Origin: Hyphomicrobiales bacterium
GTDB taxonomy: Bacteria; Pseudomonadota; Alphaproteobacteria; Rhizobiales; Beijerinckiaceae
Direction of reading: 5' to 3'
Length of the DNA: 64,000 nucleotides
NCBI GenBank assembly: GCA_027489535.1
Contig: JAIXZO010000022.1
Coordinates: 124,001 to 188,000, forward strand
A program made the translations under genes and the position numbers. Below are positions 33,190 through 43,172 of this stretch, piece after piece. The notes under the pieces are model-generated. The model did no database searches, had not been told where the DNA came from, and saw nothing but the letters and a program-made list of their open reading frames with translations. How positions within the stretch are numbered: position 1 is the first letter of the stretch; each line of letters opens with the position of its first letter.

Positions 33190-33857
33190 GCGGCGGCCCC
33201 GAATTCCGCGTCGACGATCTCCTCGCGCGTCTGCCGAAGGGTGAACGTCTCCTCTGGCAGGGCTCGCCGTCGCGGCGCGCCCTCGCTTTGCACGTCTTCC
33301 GTGTCCGTGCGGTCGCGGTCTATTTCGGGGTCCTCGCCTTTTGGCGCTTCATATCGTCGCTCCATGACGGCAATTCCGTCCTGGATGCGGCGGGGCACGC
33401 GCTCTGGATTCTGCCGTTGGCTCTCGCGGGCCTCGGCATTCTGGCCGCGCTCGCGGCGGGCTACGCCAAGACCACGCGCTACGTTCTCACCAATCGCCGC
33501 CTCGTGATCCGCTCCGGAATCGCGCTCCCGGTCACGCTCAACGTGCCTCTGTCCTACGTCGTCGACGCGGCCCTCGCGCGGCGTCCCGACGGCAGCGGCG
33601 ACATCCCGCTGAGGGTCCATCCCGACCAGCGGATCGCCTGGCTCGTGCTGTGGCCGAATGCTCGACCGTGGCGCTTTACCTCGCCCGAGCCTATGCTTCG
33701 CGGAATCGCCGATCCCGAGCGGGTCGCGGGTCTCGTCGCCGGTGCTCTGCAGGAGGCGCAAGCCGCCGCCGGCAACGTCTCCGCCGACGTTCCCGCCGTC
33801 TCGGCGGCATCGACGTCCCGCGGGGCCGCCCCCGCACTCTCGACCTCGGCGGCATAA
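33186..33857 (+). CDS. puhB: Photosynthetic complex putative assembly protein
   Basis: PuhB is a membrane protein needed for good reaction-centre assembly. The 223-residue product begins with a short soluble segment (LPKGERLLWQGSPSRRAL) and has two or three helices (VYFGVLAFWRFI; LPLALAGLGILAALAAGYA). A PH-like bacterial domain follows with RYVLTNRRLVIRSGIALPVT. This architecture and place after puhA are diagnostic. The C-terminal 30 residues are Ala/Pro-rich. Confidence 0.92.
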   Translation: MSGGPEFRVDDLLARLPKGERLLWQGSPSRRALALHVFRVRAVAVYFGVLAFWRFISSLHDGNSVLDAAGHALWILPLALAGLGILAALAAGYAKTTRYVLTNRRLVIRSGIALPVTLNVPLSYVVDAALARRPDGSGDIPLRVHPDQRIAWLVLWPNARPWRFTSPEPMLRGIADPERVAGLVAGALQEAQAAAGNVSADVPAVSAASTSRGAAPALSTSAA

Positions 33858-33867
33858 GGCGTCTTTC

Positions 33868-34323
33868 ATGGCCGAACTGTTCAGCGACCGCCCGTTTCCC
33901 CGCAGCATCGTCTTCGCCGGCGGCGGCCTCATGCTCGCCGCGCTCGTGGCGGCGGGAACGGCCCGCTTCACCGACCGCGGCGTCACGCGCCTGCCCGACA
34001 CGGCCGCCCATCTCACCCGCGCGATCGTCTTCGCCGACCGCGACGACGGGGCGGTGCTGATCACGGAGCCGAACGGCGATATGGTCGCCGTCCTGCCCGG
34101 CGGCGGCGACGGGTTCGTGCGCGGCGTGATGCGCGGCTTCGCGCGAGATCGCAAGGCGCGCGGCGTCGGCCCGGAAGCGCCCTTCGAACTCGTCCGCCGC
34201 GTCGACGGGCGCCTCACATTGATCGACCCGGCCACAGGGCGCATCGTCGAACTCGACGCCTTCGGCCCCACCAATTCGGGCGCCTTCGCCCGCCTGCTCA
34301 CCGCCCGGGAGACCCGGCCATGA
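33868..34323 (+). CDS. puhC: Photosynthetic complex assembly protein PuhC
   Basis: PuhC assists assembly of the RC-LH1 core. The 151-residue product has one N-terminal membrane anchor ([20 protein letters not shown]) and a periplasmic beta-rich domain. The family segment [20 protein letters not shown] is followed by [22 protein letters not shown] 33868 gives the normal family length. The stop overlaps the next small gene (ATGA). Confidence 0.9.
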   Translation: MAELFSDRPFPRSIVFAGGGLMLAALVAAGTARFTDRGVTRLPDTAAHLTRAIVFADRDDGAVLITEPNGDMVAVLPGGGDGFVRGVMRGFARDRKARGVGPEAPFELVRRVDGRLTLIDPATGRIVELDAFGPTNSGAFARLLTARETRP

Positions 34324-34619
34324 TCGCGAGCCTCTTTCTGGAACGCCGCTCCGTCGACGTGCCCTGCACGGTCGAGATCGAGCACACCTCCGAAAGCCTC
34401 CATGCCCACGTCCATCTCGAGGGCATCGACGTCGCGGCCGGCGACAAGGTCGTCGTGCACGACGCGCCCGTGAACGTGCCCTTCGGCGAGCGCGGCACCT
34501 ACCGCTGCCGCGCCACCGTCACGCGCGGCACCGTGTTCGACGCGCTTTGGGCGCATGTCGCGGGCTATTTGGACATCACCGAATTGTACGAAGTCGGCTT
34601 CGAGGGGAAATCGGCATGA
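34320..34619 (+). CDS. Conserved small PGC protein between puhC and acsF
   Basis: The 99-residue product has no signal or membrane helix. It reads as a compact beta-rich domain: alternating hydrophobic strands such as [20 protein letters not shown] and [16 protein letters not shown], ending in [14 protein letters not shown] gene of this size occupies the same slot in other alphaproteobacterial PGCs such as Rhodopseudomonas; its function is unknown to me. Overlaps with puhC and acsF (both ATGA) show coupled translation, which hints at a role with AcsF or core-complex assembly. Confidence 0.8.
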   Translation: MIASLFLERRSVDVPCTVEIEHTSESLHAHVHLEGIDVAAGDKVVVHDAPVNVPFGERGTYRCRATVTRGTVFDALWAHVAGYLDITELYEVGFEGKSA

Positions 34620-35680
34620 TCAGGATCGAAGGGGGCGGCGGCCCCAACCAGTCCACCAAATCGGCGACCGAGGACACGATCCTCAGCCCGCGTTTCTACA
34701 CCACCGACCACGAGGCGATGAACCACCTCGACGTGTCCGGCGTCCGCGCCGAGTGGGACGAGCTGATGGCCGAGATGGAGGCCGATCCCAATCGCGGCCA
34801 CTTCGTCAAGACGCCCGAATTCAAGATCGACCTCTCCGACCTTCCCGAAGAGCTGCGCGCCGAATTCCACGACTTTCTCGTCAGCTCGCTGACGGCGGAA
34901 TTCTCGGGCTGCGTGCTCTATTCCGAGATCAAGAAGCGCATTTCCAACCCGGACATCCACCGCCTCTTCACCTGCATGACGCGCGACGAGGCCCGCCACG
35001 CGGGCTTCATCAACGAGGCCCTCAAGGACCTCGGCATCGGCGTGGACATGAGCTTCCTGACCAAGGCCAAGAAGTACACCTACTTCAAGCCGAAGTTCAT
35101 CTTCTACGCCACCTACCTGTCCGAGAAGATCGGCTACGCGCGCTACATCACCATCTTCCGCCATCTCGAGCGGCACCCGGAGAAGCGCTTCCACCCGATC
35201 TTCAAATGGTTCGAAAAGTGGTGCAACGACGAGTTCCGCCACGGCGAGGCCTTCGCGCTGATCATGCGGTCGGACCCCTCGCTGCTGCGCGGCGGCAACA
35301 AGCTCTGGATCCGCTTCTTCCTGCTCGCCGTCTTCGCCACGATGTACGTCCGCGACCACATGCGCCCGGAATTCCACAAGGCGCTCGGCGTCGACATCAC
35401 GGATTACGATTACCGCGTGTTCCGCACCACGTCGGAAATCAGCAAGCAGGTGTTCCCCTTCACGCTGGACATCGACAACCCGGTCTTCCGCGCCGGGCTC
35501 GAGCGCCTGCGCCTGCTGTCGGACGCCATCACGGCCGCCAAGAAGCAGGGCGGCATGGTCGGCAAGGTCAAGAGCCTGGCCCTCTCGGCCGCCGCCGCCG
35601 CCACCTTCGCGCGCCTCTACATGCTGCCCGTGATCTCCAACGAGCTGCCGGCGCGCGTGCGCCTCGCGGCGGCCTGGTAA
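34616..35680 (+). CDS. acsF: Aerobic Mg-protoporphyrin IX monomethyl ester oxidative cyclase
   Basis: AcsF uses O2 to close ring E and make protochlorophyllide. The 354-residue di-iron protein has the metal motifs DEARH (124-128) and DEFRH (205-209), with partner glutamates in the helices before them ([19 protein letters not shown]). It starts 4 bp inside the upstream small gene. No oxygen-independent cyclase (BchE) is present in the window, so pigment synthesis encoded here needs oxygen. Confidence 0.96.
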   Translation: MIRIEGGGGPNQSTKSATEDTILSPRFYTTDHEAMNHLDVSGVRAEWDELMAEMEADPNRGHFVKTPEFKIDLSDLPEELRAEFHDFLVSSLTAEFSGCVLYSEIKKRISNPDIHRLFTCMTRDEARHAGFINEALKDLGIGVDMSFLTKAKKYTYFKPKFIFYATYLSEKIGYARYITIFRHLERHPEKRFHPIFKWFEKWCNDEFRHGEAFALIMRSDPSLLRGGNKLWIRFFLLAVFATMYVRDHMRPEFHKALGVDITDYDYRVFRTTSEISKQVFPFTLDIDNPVFRAGLERLRLLSDAITAAKKQGGMVGKVKSLALSAAAAATFARLYMLPVISNELPARVRLAAAW

Positions 35681-35693
35681 GGAGCCGCCCCGC

Positions 35694-36560
35694 ATGATCC
35701 GGCACGGCTGGCCGATCCTGTCCGCGATCCTCCTGTGGTGGTTCACCACGGGCGCGATCCTGTGGCTGGACCGCTTCCGTGATCGGGCCCGCGGCGCGGT
35801 GATGGTCGGCGCGACGGTGGTCTTCGCCGGCGCGCTCGCGGCCCTGCACCTTGCGGCGCAGGACACCTCCGTCACCGGCGCGCATATCGGCTTCGTCGCC
35901 GCGCTGATGGTCTGGGGCTGGAACGAGATCGCCTTTCTCACGGGCTTCCTCGCCGGGTCCAGCCGCGCCCCCTGCCCCGTCGGCTCCACCGGCTGGAGCC
36001 GCTTCGGCCGCGGCGTCGGCGCGGTGGCCCATCACGAACTCGCGCTCGCCCTGTCGGGTCTGGCCGTCGCGGCCGTCTCGATCGGGGCCGAAAACAAGGT
36101 CGGCCTCGCCGCCTTCGGCATTCTCTGGGCCATGCGCGTCAGCGCCAAGCTCAATCTCTTCCTCGGCGTGCCGCACGCCCCGCACGACATGCTGCCCCCG
36201 CATCTCGCCTATCTCGGCAGCTTCTTCCGCCAGCGGCCGATGAACCTGCTGTTCCCGGTCTCGATCACGGCCGCCACGGCGCTTTGCCTGCTGCTCGCCT
36301 CCCGCGCGCTCGATCCCGCGGCGACGGATGCGGCGGCGGCCTCCGCCACGCTGCTCGCCGCTCTGGCCGTGCTCGGTCTCGTCGAGCACTGGTTCCTCGT
36401 CTTTCCCGTCCGCGCCGAAACCCTGTGGGGCTGGGGGCTCGCCTCCCGCACCGCGGAGAACGCCGTCGCGGTCCCCGTCTGCCCCGACGCGCCCCGCACG
36501 CCCGCACCGGCTGCCCTGCGCGATCCGGTCGTTCCCCCTCTCCGGCGGCCTGCGGCATGA
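35694..36560 (+). CDS. puhE: PuhE-type photosynthesis membrane protein
   Basis: PuhE is a polytopic membrane protein that modulates bacteriochlorophyll supply; it belongs to a PGC-specific family of unknown biochemistry. The 288-residue product has about seven hydrophobic segments. It has conserved polar stretches in the loops: [29 protein letters not shown] and [21 protein letters not shown] hydrophilic Pro-rich C-terminus follows. Spacing to acsF is 13 bp with GGAG before the ATG. The place between acsF and hemA is the classic one. Confidence 0.92.
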   Translation: MIRHGWPILSAILLWWFTTGAILWLDRFRDRARGAVMVGATVVFAGALAALHLAAQDTSVTGAHIGFVAALMVWGWNEIAFLTGFLAGSSRAPCPVGSTGWSRFGRGVGAVAHHELALALSGLAVAAVSIGAENKVGLAAFGILWAMRVSAKLNLFLGVPHAPHDMLPPHLAYLGSFFRQRPMNLLFPVSITAATALCLLLASRALDPAATDAAAASATLLAALAVLGLVEHWFLVFPVRAETLWGWGLASRTAENAVAVPVCPDAPRTPAPAALRDPVVPPLRRPAA

Positions 36561-36594
36561 GCCTCGCGACCGCACGTCTCCAAGGAGCCGCATG

Positions 36595-37806
36595 ATGAAC
36601 TACGAGAGCTTCTTCAAGGACCAGCTCGGCAAGCTGAAAAGTGAAGGCCGCTACCGCGTCTTTACGGACATTGAGCGCAATGCCGGCGAGTTCCCCCGCG
36701 CGCTTCATCACGGCCCCGACGGCACCCGCGAAGTCACCGTATGGTGCTCGAACGACTATCTCGGCATGGGCCAGCATCCCAGCGTCATGAACGCGATGCA
36801 CGAAGCCATCGAGAAGTCCGGCGCGGGCGCGGGCGGCACCCGCAACATCTCCGGCACTAACCACTATCACGTGCTGCTCGAGCGCGAATTGGCCGATCTG
36901 CACGGCAAGGAAGCCGCCCTGCTGTTCACCTCCGGCTACGTCTCCAACTGGGCCTCGATCAGCACGCTCGCCGCCATGATCCCGGGCTGCATCGTCGTCT
37001 CGGACGAAGGCAACCACGCCTCGATGATCGAGGGGCTGCGCCACAGTCGCGCCGAGAAGCATCTGTTCAAGCACAACGACGTCGCCGATCTGCGCCGCAA
37101 GCTCGCCTCGCTCGATCCGCGCGCGCCGAAGATGATCATGTTCGAGAGCGTCTATTCGATGGACGGCGACATCGCCCCCCTCTCCGACATCTGCGACGTT
37201 GCGGAGGAGTTCGGCGCGCTCACCTATCTCGACGAGGTCCACGCGGTCGGCCTCTACGGCGCACGCGGCGGCGGCATCTCGGAGCGCGACGGCGTGCGCA
37301 ACCGCATCGACGTCATCGAGGGCACGCTGGGCAAGGCCATCGGCGTCATGGGCGGCTACATCACCGCGTCGTCGGCGCTGTGCGATTTCGTCCGCAGCTT
37401 CGCCTCCGGCTTCATCTTCACCACGTCGCTGCCCCCCTCGCTCGCGGCCGGCGCGGTGGCGAGCCTCCGCCACCTCAAGACCAGCTCCACCGAGCGCGAG
37501 ATGCACCAACTCCGCGTCCGTCAGGTCCGCGAGCGGCTCGACGCCGCCGGCATTCCGCATCTCGACAATGCCAGCCACATCGTCCCGGTCATGGTCGGCG
37601 ATCCCGTGCTGTGCAAGCGCATCGGCGACGAGCTGCTCCACCGTTTCGGCATCTACGTGCAGCCCATCAACTACCCCACCGTTCCGCGCGGCACCGAGCG
37701 CCTGCGCGTCACCCCGTCGCCCGTGCATACGGAGGCGGACATCGACCATCTGGTCGGCGCATTGTCCTCCATCTGGGCCGATCTCGGCCTGCGCAGCGCA
37801 GCGTAA
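36595..37806 (+). CDS. hemA: 5-aminolevulinate synthase
   Basis: HemA condenses glycine and succinyl-CoA to 5-aminolevulinate, the entry to tetrapyrroles (Shemin route). The 403-residue PLP enzyme has the nucleophile and PLP motifs [40 protein letters not shown] and the Schiff-base lysine in [13 protein letters not shown]. Two ATG codons lie in tandem (36592 and 36595). AAGGAG at 36582-36587 has better spacing to the second. Sited at the end of the superoperon, it links precursor supply to pigment demand. Confidence 0.95.
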   Translation: MNYESFFKDQLGKLKSEGRYRVFTDIERNAGEFPRALHHGPDGTREVTVWCSNDYLGMGQHPSVMNAMHEAIEKSGAGAGGTRNISGTNHYHVLLERELADLHGKEAALLFTSGYVSNWASISTLAAMIPGCIVVSDEGNHASMIEGLRHSRAEKHLFKHNDVADLRRKLASLDPRAPKMIMFESVYSMDGDIAPLSDICDVAEEFGALTYLDEVHAVGLYGARGGGISERDGVRNRIDVIEGTLGKAIGVMGGYITASSALCDFVRSFASGFIFTTSLPPSLAAGAVASLRHLKTSSTEREMHQLRVRQVRERLDAAGIPHLDNASHIVPVMVGDPVLCKRIGDELLHRFGIYVQPINYPTVPRGTERLRVTPSPVHTEADIDHLVGALSSIWADLGLRSAA

Positions 37807-37839
37807 ACGGGAGCATCGGGTGACGGGAAGGCGGAGACG

Positions 37840-38835
37840 ATGACCAAACCGCTCAAGGTCGTTCTGGCCAATCCGCGCAGCTTCTGCGCGGGGGTGGTCC
37901 GTGCGATCGACATCGTCGACCGCGCCCTCGAAATCCACGGCGCCCCCGTCTATGTCCGCCACGAGATCGTCCATAACCGGCAGGTCGTCGACGACCTGCG
38001 GGCCAAGGGCGCGGTCTTCGTGTCCGATACCGACGCGATCCCCGACGGCGCCGTCACCATCCTCAGCGCGCACGGCGTGGCCCGCGAGGTCGAAGTCGAA
38101 GCCGCCCGCCGCGGTCTCGACGTCATCAACGCCGCCTGCCCGTTGGTCCTCAAGGTCCACTCCGAAGGCCGTCGTTTCGCCGAGCGCGGCTACGACGTCG
38201 TCCTCGTCGGCCACGCCGATCATCCCGAGGTGAAGGGCACCGTGGGGCAGATCGACGGTCCCCTGCACGTCATCGCAACTGCGGCGGAGGTCGCCGCCCT
38301 CGAAGTGCGCGATCCGGCGAAAGTCGCCTACATCACCCAGACCACGCTGAGCCTCGACGACACGCGCGACGTCATCGCCGCCCTGCAGGCCCGTTTTCCG
38401 GAGATCGTCGGGCCCGGTGTCGGCGACATCTGCTACGCCACGCAGAACCGCCAGCGGGCGGTGCAGGACATCGCCAAGGACGTTCAGCTGCTGCTCGTGA
38501 TGGGCGCGGCCAACAGCTCCAACAGCAACCGCCTGCGCGAGATCGGCGAAGCCGCCGGCGTGCACAGCCTGCTGCTCGACCGGCCGGAGCATTTCGACGC
38601 CGCTTTGCTGGAGGGTGTCGACTCCGTCGGCCTCACCGCAGGCGCATCCGCCCCCGATTACCTCGTCGCGGGCATGATCGAGCGGCTGCGCGCGGTGCGT
38701 ACGGTCACGGTCGAAGAGCGTTCGGGAATTCAGGAGAACGTCGAATTTCGGCAGCCGACGCGCCTGCTGCGCCCTGCGGAAATCGAGGCCGCCGCCGCCG
38801 TCCGCGCCGCACGGGAAGCAAGATCGCCCGTATGA
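37840..38835 (+). CDS. ispH: 4-hydroxy-3-methylbut-2-enyl diphosphate reductase
   Basis: IspH (LytB) is the last MEP-pathway enzyme, giving IPP and DMAPP for carotenoids and the phytyl tail. The 331-residue product keeps the three [Fe-S] cysteines in NPRSFCAGVVRAIDIV, INAACPLVLKVH and DICYATQNRQ, plus the HGV and NSSNSNRLREI motifs. It lies 33 bp after hemA on the same strand. PGC-borne copies often add to a housekeeping copy elsewhere. Confidence 0.94.
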   Translation: MTKPLKVVLANPRSFCAGVVRAIDIVDRALEIHGAPVYVRHEIVHNRQVVDDLRAKGAVFVSDTDAIPDGAVTILSAHGVAREVEVEAARRGLDVINAACPLVLKVHSEGRRFAERGYDVVLVGHADHPEVKGTVGQIDGPLHVIATAAEVAALEVRDPAKVAYITQTTLSLDDTRDVIAALQARFPEIVGPGVGDICYATQNRQRAVQDIAKDVQLLLVMGAANSSNSNRLREIGEAAGVHSLLLDRPEHFDAALLEGVDSVGLTAGASAPDYLVAGMIERLRAVRTVTVEERSGIQENVEFRQPTRLLRPAEIEAAAAVRAAREARSPV

Positions 38836-39037
38836 ACATCGGCATGATTCGCCCGCCTCATGCGCACGGCTGGTCCGAACGCAGCACATCCGCTTTCGCG
38901 GACGAGCTCTGGACCCCGCCGTCGCAGGCTCTACAATTCAACGACCGAGCGCGCTCCGAACGATCTACGCGATCGCCCGCCGCCGCCTCGACCGATGCAA
39001 TCGATCCGGCGCTTTTGCCGACCATCCGAGAGGTTTC
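38836..39037 (+). other. Gap between ispH and cycA
   Basis: No convincing gene is seen in these 202 bp. A TACAAT hexamer at 38932-38937 could be a -10 for cycA, but no good -35 lies before it. Short open frames here have no ribosome site or family likeness. Confidence 0.4.
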
Positions 39038-39433
39038 ATGATGAAGAAGATGTCCCTGCTGCTTGCAGCCGTCCCCGCCCTTTTTCTGTCCGTCTCCGGC
39101 GCTTCCGCGCAGGACGCGGCCGCCGGCGAAAAGGTTTTCCTGAAGTGCCGCGCCTGCCATCAGGTCGGTGAAACCGCCAAGAACGGCGTCGGCCCGGTCC
39201 TCAACGGCCTCATCGGCCGCAAGTCCGGCTCGGTCGAAGGCTACAACTACTCGGAAGCCAACAAGGCCTCCGGCATCACCTGGGACGAAGCCACGTTCCG
39301 CGAATACATCAAGAACCCGAAGGCCAAGATTCCCGGCACCAAGATGGTCTTCGCCGGCCTGACCAACGAAACCGAGATCGACGGCCTCGTGGCTTATCTC
39401 AAGCAGTTCGCCCCCGACGGCAAGAAGCTCTGA
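39038..39433 (+). CDS. cycA: Cytochrome c2
   Basis: This soluble periplasmic electron carrier links the bc1 complex to the reaction-centre tetraheme subunit, and may also serve respiration. The 131-residue precursor has a signal peptide ending ASAQ near residue 25 and a heme motif CRACH (37-41). The family segment NGVGPVLNGLIGRKSGSVEG is present, as is the methionine ligand in PGTKMVFAGL. GAGAGG lies 7 bases before the first ATG. Size and insert pattern fit c2 rather than a high-potential c. Confidence 0.93.
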   Translation: MMKKMSLLLAAVPALFLSVSGASAQDAAAGEKVFLKCRACHQVGETAKNGVGPVLNGLIGRKSGSVEGYNYSEANKASGITWDEATFREYIKNPKAKIPGTKMVFAGLTNETEIDGLVAYLKQFAPDGKKL

Positions 39434-39448
39434 ACGTCATCAAATCCC

Positions 39449-39487
39449 GAGCGCGCGCGGTCTGCGGATCGCGCGCGCTCGCCCTTT
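39449..39487 (+). terminator. Terminator-like hairpin after cycA
   Basis: GAGCGCGCGCG (39449-39459) pairs perfectly with CGCGCGCGCTC (39470-39480) around a ten-base loop, followed by GCCCTTT. The stem is very strong but the T-run is short, so termination may be partial. It sits 13 bp before the bchI GTG. Confidence 0.65.
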
Positions 39488-39499
39488 GAAAGACCCCGC

Positions 39500-40528
39500 G
39501 TGACGGACTTCAACGACGCCTACCCCTTCGCCGCCATCGTCGGACAAGACGAGGTCAAGACGGCGCTGATGATCGCCGCGGTCGATCCCTCCGTCGGCGG
39601 CGTCCTGGTGTTCGGGGATCGCGGCACCGGCAAATCCACCGCCGTGCGCGGGCTCGCCGCCCTGCTGCCCGAACGCAAGGTGATCGCCGGCTGCCCCTAC
39701 GGCTGCGAACCGTCACCGTCCGCGTCCTCCTGCCCCCATTGCTCGCTCCCGGGCACTCCGACCAAGGCGATCAACGTCCGCATCCCGGTCGTCGATCTGC
39801 CGCTCGGCGCCACCGAGGATCGTCTCGTCGGCGCGCTCGATCTCGAACGCGCCCTCGCCCACGGCGAAAAGCGGTTCGAGCCCGGTCTGCTCGCCCGCGC
39901 CAACGGCGGCTTTCTCTATGTCGACGAGATCAACCTGCTCGAAGACCATCTGGTCGATCTGCTGCTCGACGTCGCCGCTTCCGGCCGCAACGTCGTCGAG
40001 CGCGAGGGCCTCAGCGTCCGCCACGCCGCCAAATTCGTGCTCGTGGGCAGCGGCAATCCCGAAGAAGGCGAACTGCGCCCGCAATTGCTCGACCGCTTCG
40101 GCCTCTGCGTCGAAGTCTCCACCCCCCGCGAGATCAAGGACCGCATCGAGGTCATCAAGAGACGCGACGCCTTCGAGCGCGACCGCGATGCTTTCGCCGC
40201 GGCTTGGGACAAGGAAACCGTCCGCCTGCGCCGCCGCATCACCGCCGCCCGCACCCGGCTTGCCGAACTCGCCGTCGCCGACGCGGTGCTGGAAGCTGCC
40301 GCCCGCCTCTGCCTCGCGCTCGGGACCGACGGTCTTCGCGGCGAACTCGTGCTGATCCGCGCCGCCCGCGCCTCCGCCGCCTTGGCCGGCGCGAAGACGG
40401 TCGGCATCGACGATCTTCGCCGAGTCGCGCCCACGGTTCTGCGCCACCGCCTGCGCCGCAATCCGCTCGACGACACCGGCTCGGGCGTGCGCATCGAGCG
40501 CGCCGTCGCCGAAGTTCTGCCCGCATGA
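39500..40528 (+). CDS. bchI: Magnesium chelatase ATPase subunit I
   Basis: BchI is the AAA+ motor that works with BchD to drive BchH. The 342-residue product has Walker A in FGDRGTGKSTAVRGLA and Walker B in FLYVDEINLLEDHLVDLLLD. The family insert with Cys pairs (CPYGCEP; CPHC) is present, as are the sensor/Arg-finger segments GSGNPEEGELRPQLLDRFG. The start is GTG 39500; no ATG is near. The stop overlaps bchD (ATGA). Confidence 0.95.
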   Translation: MTDFNDAYPFAAIVGQDEVKTALMIAAVDPSVGGVLVFGDRGTGKSTAVRGLAALLPERKVIAGCPYGCEPSPSASSCPHCSLPGTPTKAINVRIPVVDLPLGATEDRLVGALDLERALAHGEKRFEPGLLARANGGFLYVDEINLLEDHLVDLLLDVAASGRNVVEREGLSVRHAAKFVLVGSGNPEEGELRPQLLDRFGLCVEVSTPREIKDRIEVIKRRDAFERDRDAFAAAWDKETVRLRRRITAARTRLAELAVADAVLEAAARLCLALGTDGLRGELVLIRAARASAALAGAKTVGIDDLRRVAPTVLRHRLRRNPLDDTGSGVRIERAVAEVLPA

Positions 40529-42336
40529 CCGTGCCCGAGGCCACGGGATATGATCCGTGGTCGGAGGCGGCATCGGCGCTCGCGATCTTCGCCGTCGACC
40601 CGCCGGGCACCGGACTGCGCCTGCGCGGCCGCTCCGGTCCCGTCCGGGATGCGCTGCTCGAGCATCTGGCCGAGCTTCTCCCCCAAACGCCCCTTCGGCG
40701 CATTCCCGTCGGCATCGACGAAACCCGTCTCGTCGGCGGCCTCGACCTCGGCGCGACGCTGGCCGCCGCCCGCCCGGTCATGCAGTCCGGCTTGCTGGCC
40801 GAAGCGCATGGCGGCGCGGTCGTCATCGCCATGGCCGAACGCATCGAACGCTCGACCTGCGCCCTGATCGAAGCCGCTTTGGATACCGGCGAAAGTTTCG
40901 GCCCCGCGGGCCGCGTCCCGGCCCGCATCGGCGCCGTCGCGCTCGACGAGGGCATCGACGAAGACGAGGCGCTTGCGCCGTCTCTCGCCGACCGTCTCGG
41001 CCTCGTGATCGATCTCGATGCGGTGCCCATGTCCGCCCTGTCGCGGATGGAGTTGCTCCCGGAGCATGCCGCCGTCGCCCGCGCCCGCCGCGTGCTGTCA
41101 GACGTTGCAGTCCCTGACGACGCCTTCACCGCCTTGGTCGAGATCGCAGCAGGCTTCGGCATCGACTCGCTGCGCGCCGTGCTCGCCGCGCTGCGCACCG
41201 CCCGTGCCGCAGCCGCGCTCGACGGCCGGACCATGGTCACGCAGGCCGACCTCGGGCTGGCCGCACGCCTCGTCCTTCTGCCCCGCGCCGTCACCGTCCC
41301 GCAAAGCCCCGACGAGCGCGAACCGGAACCGCAGGAGCCCGAACCTGCACCTGAGAATCCGGTTGAAGAGCCGGAATCGGGATCGCAGGAAAACGACACA
41401 ACCGATTCCGACGACTCGGAAAACGACGACCCGGGATCGCTTGCGGACGCCGTCGTGGAGGCGGTCCGCGCCGTCTTGCCGCCCGAGGTCTTCGCCGCCA
41501 TCCGCGACCGCGCCAAGGGGGCGATCAAATCCGGCGCGCGCGGCCGGGGCGACATGCCGGCCTCCGGTCGTCGCGGTCGTCCGGCGGGATTGCGCCAAGG
41601 TCGGCAACGTCCCGGCGAACGACTCGCCGTCCTCGCCACGCTGCGCGCCGCCGCACCCCGTCAGGCGCTACGCCGCCCGGCGGTCGACGCCGAGGCGTCT
41701 CCGCTCATCCGCGTCCGCCCCGAGGATTTCAGGTTCGTACGACGCAAGATCCGCCGGCGCGTCGCCACCATCTTCGTCGTCGACGCCTCCGGCTCCGCCG
41801 CCCTGCACCGCCTCGCGGAAGCCAAGGGCGCGGTCGAATTGATGCTGGCCGAATGCTACGTCCGCCGCGACGAGGTCGCGCTGATCGCGTTTCGCGGTCC
41901 GGGAGCCGAAACGCTTTTGCCGCCCACCCGCTCGCTTGCCCGTGCCAAGCGCGCACTCGGCGCCATCCCCGGCGGCGGCGGCACGCCCTTGGCGTCGGGT
42001 CTCGACGAAGCCCTCAAGGTGGCCGCCGCGGTGCGCAAGCGCGGCGATACGCCGGTCGTGATCCTGCTCACCGACGGTCAGGCCAACGTCGCCCGCGACG
42101 GGCGCGGCGGTCGGGCGATCGCGGGAGAGGAGGCACTTGCCGCCGCCTCGGGCTTCCGCCGCGACGGCTTCGACGCCGTCCTGATCGACACCGCCCCGCG
42201 CCCGCAGCCCCGCGCCCGCGAGATCGCGACGGCGATGGGCGCGCGCTACGTCGCGCTGCCCCAAGCCGATGCCGGCCGCATGGCGCAAGCCGCCTCCGCC
42301 GCCGCCCGCTCGGCGCGCCTGCGTTCGACCGGCTAA
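40525..42336 (+). CDS. bchD: Magnesium chelatase subunit D
   Basis: BchD forms the AAA+/integrin-I scaffold ring with BchI. The 603-residue product has an N-terminal AAA+-like half without a functional Walker A, then an acidic Glu-Pro linker (about 261-305). A C-terminal von Willebrand A domain follows with the MIDAS motif DASGS (420-424) and the later Thr/Asp positions in GGGGTPLASGLDEAL and LLTDGQANVARDG. It starts inside the bchI stop. Its own stop overlaps the convergent tupA stop by 3 bases. The usual partner bchO does not follow. Confidence 0.95.
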   Translation: MTVPEATGYDPWSEAASALAIFAVDPPGTGLRLRGRSGPVRDALLEHLAELLPQTPLRRIPVGIDETRLVGGLDLGATLAAARPVMQSGLLAEAHGGAVVIAMAERIERSTCALIEAALDTGESFGPAGRVPARIGAVALDEGIDEDEALAPSLADRLGLVIDLDAVPMSALSRMELLPEHAAVARARRVLSDVAVPDDAFTALVEIAAGFGIDSLRAVLAALRTARAAAALDGRTMVTQADLGLAARLVLLPRAVTVPQSPDEREPEPQEPEPAPENPVEEPESGSQENDTTDSDDSENDDPGSLADAVVEAVRAVLPPEVFAAIRDRAKGAIKSGARGRGDMPASGRRGRPAGLRQGRQRPGERLAVLATLRAAAPRQALRRPAVDAEASPLIRVRPEDFRFVRRKIRRRVATIFVVDASGSAALHRLAEAKGAVELMLAECYVRRDEVALIAFRGPGAETLLPPTRSLARAKRALGAIPGGGGTPLASGLDEALKVAAAVRKRGDTPVVILLTDGQANVARDGRGGRAIAGEEALAAASGFRRDGFDAVLIDTAPRPQPRAREIATAMGARYVALPQADAGRMAQAASAAARSARLRSTG

Positions 42337-43172
42337 GCCCCCGGCGCGTCCGCATTCGGCACGAAGACCGGGCGACCCCCGATCTTGTAGTCCCCGATGG
42401 CCCGTTGACCCTCGGGTCCGGCCAGCCAATCGATGAAGATTTGCCCCTCCGCCGCCTTCACATGCGGATGCTTGGCCGGGTTCACGAGGATGACGCCGTA
42501 TTGATTGAACAGCCGCCGGTCGCCTTCGACCAAAATGTCCAAATCACCTCGATTTTTGAAGCCCAACCACGTTCCCCGGTCGGACAGCACATAGGCTCCC
42601 ATCGCGCCGGCGACGTTCAGCGCCGCGCCCATGCCCTGCCCGATTTCGCGGTACCAAGGCCCCCGGATCGCCTCGACGTCGAGGGCGGCGGCGCGCCAGA
42701 GGGCGAGTTCGGCGGAATGGGTGCCGGACCGGTCGCCGCGCGACACGAAGGGAATGCGCTTTTCGGCAATCTTCGCAAAGGCTTGAGCGACGTCGCTCAT
42801 GCCCTTGATCCCGGCCGGGTCGGCTTTGGGGCCGATCAGGACGAAGTCGTTGTACATCACCGGTTTGCGCGCGACGCCGAAACCTTCGGCGACGAATTTT
42901 TCCTCGGCCGCGCGCGCATGCACCAGCACCACGTCCGCATCGCCCCGCCGGGCGGTGTCGAGGGCTTGGCCGGTGCCTTGGGCGACGACGCGCACGTCGA
43001 TGCCGAACCGGGCCGAAAACAGCGGCAAGATAGAGTCGAATAAGCCTGAATCCACCGTAGAAGTGGTTGAACTCACCGTGATCATTACCCGCGGAGGTTG
43101 TGCAAACGCGGTCGAAATCGACAAGATTGCAAAAATCGCGGCCCCAACCGTCCGGCCGATCGCTCCCCTCAC
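42333..43172 (-). CDS. tupA: Tungstate ABC transporter, substrate-binding protein
   Basis: TupA captures tungstate (or molybdate) in the periplasm for the TupBC importer. From GTG 43172, which overlaps the tupC stop (GTGA), the product is 279 residues. It has a signal peptide ending STAFAQ and the family's oxyanion motif SSTTSTVDSGLFDSILPLF. Later segments VHARAAEEKFVAEGFG, VSRGDRSGTHSAELALW and IGQGMGAALNVAGAMGAYVL are typical of TupA rather than ModA. The metal is inferred from family. Confidence 0.9.
   Translation of the reverse strand: MRGAIGRTVGAAIFAILSISTAFAQPPRVMITVSSTTSTVDSGLFDSILPLFSARFGIDVRVVAQGTGQALDTARRGDADVVLVHARAAEEKFVAEGFGVARKPVMYNDFVLIGPKADPAGIKGMSDVAQAFAKIAEKRIPFVSRGDRSGTHSAELALWRAAALDVEAIRGPWYREIGQGMGAALNVAGAMGAYVLSDRGTWLGFKNRGDLDILVEGDRRLFNQYGVILVNPAKHPHVKAAEGQIFIDWLAGPEGQRAIGDYKIGGRPVFVPNADAPGA

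Noticed and set aside
38832-39041. 69-codon frame between ispH and cycA
   Set aside because: It has no ribosome site, overlaps both neighbours and has no recognisable features.
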